DNA from: Nitrososphaerota archaeon
GTDB taxonomy: Archaea > Thermoproteota > Nitrososphaeria > Nitrososphaerales > Nitrosopumilaceae
Direction: 5' to 3'
NCBI GenBank assembly: GCA_021325615.1
Contig: JAJPGU010000010.1
Coordinates: 1 to 64,000, forward strand
Length of the DNA stretch: 64,000 nucleotides
The notes beneath the pieces are model-generated. The model worked only from the letters and a program-made list of their open reading frames with translations, had not been told where the DNA came from and made no database searches. The translations under genes and the position numbers were made by a program. Below, piece by piece: positions 35,661 through 42,130 of the stretch; positions within the stretch are counted from its first letter, which is position 1, and each line of letters opens with the position of its first letter.

Positions 35661-36392
35661 ATGCTGCCAATACGGGACGAAAACCCCAAGCCTCCAGGTT
35701 ACCGGCCGTACGTTACCTACGGGTTGATTGCCGCCAACGTAGCCGTGTTTTTCTGGGAGGTGGCCGTCACACAGCAGTTTTTTGACCTTACAAACAGGAG
35801 GGCGGAGGCGATGTTCCTAGACTACGGTACAGTGCCTGCAGTGATAAGCAATGGGCTTGAAAACCACCAGTACGGCGTTGTTACCAACATATTCACTTCC
35901 ATGTTTCTCCACGCTGGCCTCATCCATATCGGGGGAAACATGCTCTTCCTCTACATCTTCGGAGACAACGTGGAGCACAGGTTCGGGCGCGGCAAGTACC
36001 TTGGACTGTACATGTTCTGGGGGCTTGTGGCGGGCCTGACCCACGTGCTTTTCAATCCGTCAAGCGACCTTCCGGCAATCGGGGCATCCGGCGCAATTTC
36101 CGGCGTGCTTGGGGCATACCTCATAATTTTCCCAAACGTCAAGGTGGTGACGCTTCTCTTCCTCGGATTTTTTGCGAGGTTCATCAGGATATCTGCCAAG
36201 TGGTACCTGCCGTTCTGGTTCCTGTTACAGAATGTCCTTCCAGCTTTAATCGGGTCGGCCGGGTCAGGCATAGCGTTCTTTGCGCATATCGGAGGATTTC
36301 TGATAGGACTCTTCTGCGGGTTTCTCTACAAGAAGACCCACGGTTCGGAATTCATGTATGGCAAGCGGTACGGATGGAAGGGCTATACCTAG
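35661..36392 (+). CDS. rhomboid-family intramembrane serine protease
   Basis: Rhomboids cleave single-pass membrane proteins inside the bilayer with a Ser-His dyad. The 243-residue protein has six to seven membrane helices, the FLHAGLIHIGGNMLFL segment (H-x-x-x-N), the catalytic GASGAISG (Ser near residue 145) and the histidine in AHIGGFLIG (about 214). All key residues are present. The substrate is unknown; nearby exported proteins with membrane anchors are possible. Confidence 0.92.
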   Translation: MLPIRDENPKPPGYRPYVTYGLIAANVAVFFWEVAVTQQFFDLTNRRAEAMFLDYGTVPAVISNGLENHQYGVVTNIFTSMFLHAGLIHIGGNMLFLYIFGDNVEHRFGRGKYLGLYMFWGLVAGLTHVLFNPSSDLPAIGASGAISGVLGAYLIIFPNVKVVTLLFLGFFARFIRISAKWYLPFWFLLQNVLPALIGSAGSGIAFFAHIGGFLIGLFCGFLYKKTHGSEFMYGKRYGWKGYT

Positions 36393-36447
36393 TAGTGCCT
36401 GGGGAAAATTCCCAAGGAATAAATCCGATAATTCCGGCTGGGAAGAT

Positions 36448-36624
36448 ATGCCGTTGATAACCGTCTCGATGTATCCCGGCAGGACACAGCAGCAAAAGGA
36501 GGAGTTTGCAAGGGCAATAACCAAGTCTGCCGTCGAGATTCTCAAGACCAAGGAAAGCCACGTCATCGTCGTCTTTGAGGACAACCCGAAGGAAAACTGG
36601 TACCTGGCCGGGAATCCCCTCTAA
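36448..36624 (+). CDS. 4-oxalocrotonate tautomerase-family enzyme
   Basis: From ATG 36448 the product is 58 residues, the standard length for a 4-OT monomer, with Pro right after the initiator Met as the catalytic base (PLITVSMYPGRT). FARAITKSAVEIL and VIVVFEDNPKENWYLAG complete the beta-alpha-beta fold. It probably isomerises a keto-enol substrate as an oligomer. Longer upstream in-frame starts would mask the catalytic proline and are rejected. Confidence 0.85.
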   Translation: MPLITVSMYPGRTQQQKEEFARAITKSAVEILKTKESHVIVVFEDNPKENWYLAGNPL

Positions 36625-36658
36625 ACACATTTTTATTTTATAAAATTTTACGCACGGT

Positions 36659-37468
36659 GTGCCAAAGATAGCTGTCGTACAGATGAGGGCAAGCACCATG
36701 AAGGAAGATAACCTGGGAAGGATTTTACGGTACATCCGGCAGGCTGCAAAGGGCGGATCCGAGCTATGTGCCTTCCCGGAATTTATGATGTGTTACTCCC
36801 CCGCAGGCCAGTCTGCATCGGAACTTGCAAGGCTGGCGGAAAAGGAAACGGGAGAGTTTGTCACATCGATATCGGAGGCCGCAAGGGAAAACTCGATACA
36901 GGTTGTCGGCACATTTTATGAAAAAAGTCCGAAGGCAGACCGGGTTTACGACACATCATTCCTGATTAACAAGAGGGGAAGGATTGCATCAAAGTACAGG
37001 AAGCTGCACCTCTACGACGCGCTGGGCTTCAAGGAGTCGCGCAAGCTCTATCCGGGCTCGTCGGTGACGAGGCCTGCAAGATCGACAGTAGGAATGGTGG
37101 GCATGATGATCTGCTATGACCTGAGGTTTCCAGAGATGTCCCGTATACTTGCGTCGTCGGGCTCCGAAATCCTCATCGTGCCGTCCGCATGGGTAAGGGG
37201 CCCCATGAAAGAGGAGCACTGGATTACAATCAACAAGACGAGGGCAATCGAAAACGGATGCTATGTGGTCGCGCCAGACCAGGTGGGAAACATCTACTGC
37301 GGGCGCAGCCTGGTGGTGGATCCGCTTGGCAGGGTTATGCTTGACATGAAGAAGAAGGAGGGGATGGGGACTGTCCAGATCTCGCTTGAAAGCGTACGGG
37401 ACGTTCGCAAGAGGCTGCCGCTCCTGAAAAACCGGAGGACTGACATTTATACGGATCTTAGGATCTGA
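36659..37468 (+). CDS. carbon-nitrogen hydrolase (nitrilase superfamily)
   Basis: The 269-residue protein has the full Glu-Lys-Cys triad. Glu is in CAFPEFMM (about 38-45), Lys in YRKLHLYD (about 110-117) and Cys in MICYDLRFPE (about 144-153). It resembles the Nit1/Nit2 omega-amidase or deaminated-glutathione amidase branch. The start is GTG, preceded by TTTATAAAA at 36637-36645, so the mRNA may be leaderless. The substrate is not determined. Confidence 0.87.
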   Translation: MPKIAVVQMRASTMKEDNLGRILRYIRQAAKGGSELCAFPEFMMCYSPAGQSASELARLAEKETGEFVTSISEAARENSIQVVGTFYEKSPKADRVYDTSFLINKRGRIASKYRKLHLYDALGFKESRKLYPGSSVTRPARSTVGMVGMMICYDLRFPEMSRILASSGSEILIVPSAWVRGPMKEEHWITINKTRAIENGCYVVAPDQVGNIYCGRSLVVDPLGRVMLDMKKKEGMGTVQISLESVRDVRKRLPLLKNRRTDIYTDLRI

Positions 37469-37919
37469 CCGTTCTTGTGGGGCATGAAAAGTTGCCGCAC
37501 TGACGGTTCCATTTCTGCCTCATGGAATACCTGAACAGGATGATTGGCCAGAGGCACGCCTTGCAGGTTGCCTTGGTTGCATACATCATTCCCCTCTGGA
37601 TTAGGGGCGATGAGGCCCTGCACCCGTTTTGGTAGTTTGAACAGCCAAGGAAGCGCTTCCTTGTGCGCCTTGAGCGTATGACCATCAGCATTCCTATCTT
37701 GCACTGTGGGCACGCAACAAGGCCGTTTGCGGGCCTGTTCGTGCCTAAAATGACGTATTTCCTCCTCCTTTCTGACCATGAGAGGTAGCCGTTGGCATCG
37801 TAATACTGGCGGATCTCGTCTCTCATCCTGGAAATTTTCTTATCTGTAATCTGGACGAAATTTCTAGAACTTTTCCTGAGTACATACTCTTGTGCTGCGC
37901 TTACACCCATTGATGTCAT
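37458..37919 (-). CDS. topoisomerase-type zinc-finger protein
   Basis: The 153-residue protein has a helical N-terminus (about 1-60) and two C4-type zinc fingers of the kind found at the C-terminus of type IA topoisomerases. Finger one is CPQCKIG...FLGCSNYQNGC and finger two CKAC...CGNFSC. It lacks a topoisomerase catalytic core, so a nucleic-acid-binding role is likely. It overlaps the end of the nitrilase gene by 11 nt. Confidence 0.7.
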   Translation of the reverse strand: MTSMGVSAAQEYVLRKSSRNFVQITDKKISRMRDEIRQYYDANGYLSWSERRRKYVILGTNRPANGLVACPQCKIGMLMVIRSRRTRKRFLGCSNYQNGCRASSPLIQRGMMYATKATCKACLWPIILFRYSMRQKWNRQCGNFSCPTRTVRS

Positions 37920-37956
37920 AATCTAGCCGGACCGCTTAAAGAATGCTAGTGAAGAA

Positions 37957-37966
37957 TTTTTATATG
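37957..37966 (+). promoter_or_regulatory. TATA-like box for the thiolase gene
   Basis: TTTTATATGG is centred about 26 nt upstream of GTG 37987, matching leaderless spacing and favouring that GTG over the TTG at 37972. Confidence 0.5.
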
Positions 37967-37986
37967 GAATCTTGTCAGCGAGAATT

Positions 37987-39141
37987 GTGGAAAAGGTTTG
38001 TGTTATCGGTGCTGGAAGTACAAAGTACGGAAAACTTCCAGACAGCATTACTGACATTGCACTGCAGGCATCTGTAGATGCAATAGAAAGCGCCGGAATC
38101 GAACCAAAGGACATCAAGGCAGGGTACATTTCCAACGTCTTCGGGATTGCCGACAAGCAGGTCCACCTAGGACCGGTGATAATGAGCAACCTGGGCATAC
38201 CAGAGGTTCCGTCCCTTTCCATCGAGTCTGCATGCGGAAGCGGTTCGATTTCATTCAGGGAAGCATTTGCAAACGTTGCCGCTGGATTTTACGATGTCGT
38301 ACTGGCAACCGGAGTTGAGAAGGTGACTCACACCGGCACGGAATGGACGACGACTTACTTTTCATACTGTTCGGATTTCTTTTACGAGGGAGGGGCAGGA
38401 GCATCGTTCCCGGGCCTTTTTGCGTCTATGGCAAGGGCGTACCTTGCAGAATTCAAGGCGACGGAAGAGGATCTGGCCATGGTGGCGGTAAAAAACCATG
38501 ACAACGGCATGCTCAATCCAAAGGCTCACCTTAGAAAAAAAATTACGGTAGACGACGTTCTCAAGTCTGCCGTGGTTGCAAGCCCGCTCAAGCTTTATGA
38601 CTGCTGCCCATTTTCCGACGGCGCAAGCGCGGTAATACTTTGCAGCGAAAAGTTTGCCAAGGCCCACACCAAAAACTACGTCGAGGTCATAGGGTCAGGG
38701 AGGGGCGGATCCCCTGCAGCACTGCAAGGAAGATCACACATCACCGAGATTCCAAGTACCAAGATAGCGGCACAGGCCGCATACAAGATGGCAGGCATCA
38801 CGCCCAAGGATGTCGACTTTGCAGAGGTGCATGACTGCTTTACGATAGCAGAGCTTGTTGATTCTGAGGACCTAGGGTTCTTTGAGAAGGGGCACGCCGT
38901 CCAGGCAGTACGGGAGGGCAGGACAAGGCTCAACGGCGACGTTCCGATAAACCCATCAGGGGGACTCAAGTCGAAGGGCCACCCGATAGGTGCAACCGGC
39001 ATAGGGCAGGTAGCCGAGGTATTTGACCAACTGACAGGAAAGGCAGGCGAGCGAACAGTCAAGGATGCCAAGATCGGCCTTACCCACAACTTTGGCGCGA
39101 CTGGAGCCAGCTGCGCCGTACATATCTTCAAAAGTGTATAG
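37987..39141 (+). CDS. thiolase, archaeal acetyl-CoA acetyltransferase type
   Basis: Thiolases join or split acetyl-CoA units. In this lineage the reaction serves the mevalonate route and the 3-hydroxypropionate/4-hydroxybutyrate cycle. The 384-residue protein has the nucleophilic Cys in SIESACGSGSISF (about 80-92), the NPSGGLKSKGHPIGATG block with the active-site His, and a final Cys in GASCAVHIF. It is followed after 2 nt by a DUF35 OB-fold protein, the usual scaffold partner of such thiolases. Confidence 0.92.
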   Translation: MEKVCVIGAGSTKYGKLPDSITDIALQASVDAIESAGIEPKDIKAGYISNVFGIADKQVHLGPVIMSNLGIPEVPSLSIESACGSGSISFREAFANVAAGFYDVVLATGVEKVTHTGTEWTTTYFSYCSDFFYEGGAGASFPGLFASMARAYLAEFKATEEDLAMVAVKNHDNGMLNPKAHLRKKITVDDVLKSAVVASPLKLYDCCPFSDGASAVILCSEKFAKAHTKNYVEVIGSGRGGSPAALQGRSHITEIPSTKIAAQAAYKMAGITPKDVDFAEVHDCFTIAELVDSEDLGFFEKGHAVQAVREGRTRLNGDVPINPSGGLKSKGHPIGATGIGQVAEVFDQLTGKAGERTVKDAKIGLTHNFGATGASCAVHIFKSV

Positions 39142-39143
39142 AA

Positions 39144-39509
39144 TTGCTGTCAAAAGAGGAATTTATCAATAATACAAAGCTAGGAAAGATTCTGGCAAGA
39201 AAGTGCACCAAGTGCGGCCATCTCCACCTTGTCACCACCTACTTCTGCCAGAACTGCGGGAACAAGGGCTTTGAGAACGTGACAATCGAGGGTAAGGGCA
39301 CCATAGTCACCTATACCATAATAACGGTGCCTCCAGAAGGCTTTGAAAAGTACGTGCCGTACGCCTGGGTTGTCATGAAGGTGGACAACTCCGAGCTCTC
39401 GATTTCGGGCTTTATGAGCGGAATAGGATCGCCTGCGGACCTGCCTCTTGGCACAAAGGTGAAGATTACCGGCCACGACGAGCGCGGAATTATAATCGAG
39501 AAGCAGTAA
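39144..39509 (+). CDS. DUF35 zinc-ribbon/OB-fold acyl-CoA scaffold protein
   Basis: The 121-residue protein has a rubredoxin-like zinc ribbon (CTKCGHLHLVTTYFCQNCG, about 21-39) and an OB fold (EGKGTIVTYTIITVPPEGF and the closing GTKVKITG). Archaeal DUF35 proteins bridge acetoacetyl-CoA thiolase and HMG-CoA synthase and shield the intermediate. Here only the thiolase gene is adjacent. The start is TTG two bases after the thiolase stop. Confidence 0.88.
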   Translation: MLSKEEFINNTKLGKILARKCTKCGHLHLVTTYFCQNCGNKGFENVTIEGKGTIVTYTIITVPPEGFEKYVPYAWVVMKVDNSELSISGFMSGIGSPADLPLGTKVKITGHDERGIIIEKQ

Positions 39510-39550
39510 ATCAATTTTAGTAAGTTAATTAAAAAAAACTGAAAGATTTC

Positions 39551-39558
39551 TTTTATAG
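39551..39558 (+). promoter_or_regulatory. TATA-like box for the 53-aa zinc ribbon gene
   Basis: TTTTATAG is centred about 27 nt before ATG 39581. It supports a separate leaderless transcript for the small gene. Confidence 0.45.
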
Positions 39559-39580
39559 CATTTGCCGGAAATTTCAATTG

Positions 39581-39742
39581 ATGTCGGTAGATGTCGTATG
39601 CAACAAGTGTGGATCAAAAATAGCTAGCATGAGGATGTTGAAATCGATCAAGGACGTGATGAGGCCCTATAATAACAAATGTCCGTCCTGCGGCCATACA
39701 CTTTCATCGTCGGAATTTAGCGTCGATGTTCAGAAGAACTGA
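39581..39742 (+). CDS. 53-aa zinc-ribbon protein
   Basis: A short ORF encodes two knuckles, CNKCG (residues 7-11) and CPSCGH (34-39), separated by a basic helix-like segment (MRMLKSIKDVMRPYNNK). This fits a single zinc ribbon with nucleic-acid or protein binding. The TATA-like box at the right distance and the conserved-looking cysteine pairs support it. It lies just upstream of the NrdD-like regulator gene. I cannot name the family. Confidence 0.72.
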   Translation: MSVDVVCNKCGSKIASMRMLKSIKDVMRPYNNKCPSCGHTLSSSEFSVDVQKN

Positions 39743-39787
39743 TCTAAAAAGTTTGCGTAGCAAAACTGTCATAAATCTTATTTACTG

Positions 39788-41902
39788 ATGCTCACAAGAG
39801 TTTGTATGGAACTGACGGAGGACTTTGGGGAGCAGAAGCGAGGAGGTATTTTACAATCCGCATCAAAACGGGTAAGGATGATCTTCTCCGTCATGGCAAG
39901 CCCCAATAGGATCGACATCCTTAGAATATTAAACTCAAAGGGGCCTCTTACTTATTCTGAATTAAAGTCGCTTGCAGGATTCAAGTCAAAAAAGGAAAGC
40001 GGAAAGTTTGCCTACCACCTGAGGAAGCTTCTTCGCCAGTCTCTTGTCGCACTCAACAAGTCCGAGAGAAGGTATACGATTACTAACCTAGGGAAGCTGG
40101 TGCTAAGCCTGGCAAGGCAGATTGAGGAGAGGTCAATAATCGAGAGCGGAAAGATGTACGTCCGCACGTCGCACGAGTCGATCGAGGAGTTCAACTCCCA
40201 CAAGATAATCCAGTCACTCGTCAGGGAGGGAAGCCTTCCACTGGAGCTTGCCCAGAAGATAACCGAGGAGGTTGAAAACCGCATCTACAAGTTCCAGACA
40301 TCATATCTTACTTCGTCACTTATACGCGAGATGGTCAACTCCGTGCTTCTGGAGCAGGGCCACGAGGACTACAGGCACAAACTCGCAAGGTTCGGTCTTC
40401 CAGGATACGACATACGCGAGATGCTCACCAATGTGGACAGCATACACAACGGCGTCGAAGGGCTCCTCTTCAAGACGGGGCAGACCGTGTTTGGCGAGTA
40501 CCTGGTACTAAACACGCTTCCAAAGGACGTGGCAGATTCGCACCTTTCCGGGGACATACACATCACAAACGCTGGGCTGTGGTCCCTCCTGCCAGATACC
40601 ATTTTTGTCAACGTCAAGGAACTGATTGAGGACGGCGTAGACCTGCGGGGCAAGTTCCTCGGGGTTACCAGGCTCCCCGTGCCAAGCTCGCTCGAGTCCC
40701 TTGCGGCATCGCTCTCCCTTGCAGTGTCGCTACTCATCAAGGAGGCCTCACAGGAGGTCGTAATGGACGGCTTGGTGGGGTTATTGCAGAAATATTCAAA
40801 AAATATACCGGAAATCGAGGAAAAAATTGCAAATTCCTTTGCCAAGATATCGGTTGCATCAAAATACGGCAAGAGCGAGACGCTTGCCTCATTTAGGATA
40901 CCGCTTGCGACGGAGCCCAAGATAGTAGGGGCGATCCTGTCAGGTTACAGGGACTACGTCAAGGCTACCCCGATGCCCAGCATAGGGCTCATCGTAGACT
41001 ATGACAAGGCAAAGATCTCCGACTATTCGGGGGTGCTTGCCGACGTGATAGCGCTTGGCGGCAGGGTAATATTCTCAAAGGGGCTTGCGTCAAACAAGGG
41101 GCTATCAAAGGGAGACGGGAAGAACGTGTCCACCACCTCCATCAACCTGCAGTCACTTTCAATCAACATGCCAAGGCTTGCATTCGAGTCAAACAAGGAC
41201 GAGACCTACTTCAGGGCAAGACTGGCACTCCTAATGAAACCGGCTCTTGCCGCCATGTCGATACGAAAGAAGGAGATCTCTGATCTGACCCGGCGCGGGC
41301 TCAACCCGATACTTGCGAACAACACCCAGTACATGCAGAAGGGATCTGTCACTCTGGTGGTCAACCTCATCGGCCTAAGGGAGGCAGTCTATGGAATCCT
41401 AGGCTATGAGAACAACAAGGCGGGACAGGAGATTCTTGCAAAGGTCGTCACCACTGCAACCGAGGTTGCCTCGAAGAAGGGGAAGGAGATGGGCGACAAC
41501 GTAACGATTTCAATCACGGAAAGCGACGCGGCCACAAGGTTTTCGTCGCTTGACGGCGAGAAATATGGAAAGATGTCCATCCATCCGCACGTCGAAGGGG
41601 AATCATACTCGGAGGGGGTGACAATTGACGCAGCCGAGGTGGAGGCAATGAGCCCCAAGAGCGAAAAGATTGCAGAGTCAAACCAGCTTTCCAAGATGCT
41701 CAACGGGGGCCTGCTCGTACAGCTGCGAATTCCGGACACGATGGACTCATCCGGGATCAAAAAGGCGCTGGAGAAGGCAGCGGATCTGCTGGGATCTTTC
41801 AGGCCAGTAAGGAAGGTGCCGATCTGCAGCAACTGCGGCCTGAAGGAAGAAAAGATCTCAGAAAAATGTCCTGTATGCAAGTCCCCCTATATCCTGGCCT
41901 AG
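39788..41902 (+). CDS. ArsR-HTH / ATP-cone / NrdD-like fusion, probable RNR regulator
   Basis: The 704-residue protein has three parts. An ArsR-like winged helix spans about 26-112 (ASPNRIDILRILNSKGPLTYSELKS). An ATP-cone spans about 125-215 (RTSHESIEEFNSHKIIQSLV, then LARFGL). A long region resembles class III ribonucleotide reductase NrdD (SHLSGDIHI near 255, VNLIGLREAVYGILGYEN near 530) and ends in a NrdD-like zinc site (CSNCG and CPVC). The protein stops right after the zinc site, and the glycyl-radical motif (RVxGY type) is absent, so it should not be a reductase. It precedes the class II RNR gene by 228 nt, suggesting nucleotide-dependent transcriptional control. Confidence 0.8.
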   Translation: MLTRVCMELTEDFGEQKRGGILQSASKRVRMIFSVMASPNRIDILRILNSKGPLTYSELKSLAGFKSKKESGKFAYHLRKLLRQSLVALNKSERRYTITNLGKLVLSLARQIEERSIIESGKMYVRTSHESIEEFNSHKIIQSLVREGSLPLELAQKITEEVENRIYKFQTSYLTSSLIREMVNSVLLEQGHEDYRHKLARFGLPGYDIREMLTNVDSIHNGVEGLLFKTGQTVFGEYLVLNTLPKDVADSHLSGDIHITNAGLWSLLPDTIFVNVKELIEDGVDLRGKFLGVTRLPVPSSLESLAASLSLAVSLLIKEASQEVVMDGLVGLLQKYSKNIPEIEEKIANSFAKISVASKYGKSETLASFRIPLATEPKIVGAILSGYRDYVKATPMPSIGLIVDYDKAKISDYSGVLADVIALGGRVIFSKGLASNKGLSKGDGKNVSTTSINLQSLSINMPRLAFESNKDETYFRARLALLMKPALAAMSIRKKEISDLTRRGLNPILANNTQYMQKGSVTLVVNLIGLREAVYGILGYENNKAGQEILAKVVTTATEVASKKGKEMGDNVTISITESDAATRFSSLDGEKYGKMSIHPHVEGESYSEGVTIDAAEVEAMSPKSEKIAESNQLSKMLNGGLLVQLRIPDTMDSSGIKKALEKAADLLGSFRPVRKVPICSNCGLKEEKISEKCPVCKSPYILA

Positions 41903-41960
41903 GCGCTTTGCACGATCAAGGGATCGAAAATAGGAAATTTCAAAAATACCATAAAAATCC

Positions 41961-42001
41961 TTCGTAAATTTTTGGCGAAATCTCCCACGATTAATATGGG
42001 A
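41961..42001. promoter_or_regulatory. two inverted repeats in the nrdJ leader
   Basis: TTCG (41961-41964) pairs with CGAA (41976-41979) across 11 nt. TCCCA (41983-41987) pairs with TGGGA (41997-42001) across 9 nt. Both lie in the 228-nt gap before the RNR gene and upstream of a TATA-like ACTTTATTTAAC near 42088. They are candidate operators for the HTH/ATP-cone protein. The rest of the gap holds only a 36-codon ORF that I do not support. Confidence 0.35.
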
Positions 42002-42130
42002 AGAAGGGATCTATTATCATGAAAAATGGAATGGTGTCAACAAAATTGACGCAAAGCTCAGCAATAGGAAAAAAAATTTTGCCGCAGACTTTATTTAACT
42101 CCCGTTTGATATGGTTGCGGGGAGTATGAA

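Noticed and set aside
36200-36457. Rightward ORF overlapping the rhomboid and tautomerase genes
   Set aside because: It overlaps two confidently identified genes in a different frame and shows no family pattern.
42019-42130. Short ATG ORF (36 codons) in the nrdJ leader
   Set aside because: Low-complexity product that runs over the nrdJ TATA-like region and overlaps the nrdJ start; no sign of coding.
41903-42130. Possible cobalamin riboswitch before the B12-dependent RNR
   Set aside because: No conserved B12-box-like sequence or extended paired structure is visible, only short dyads, and such riboswitches are rare in archaea.
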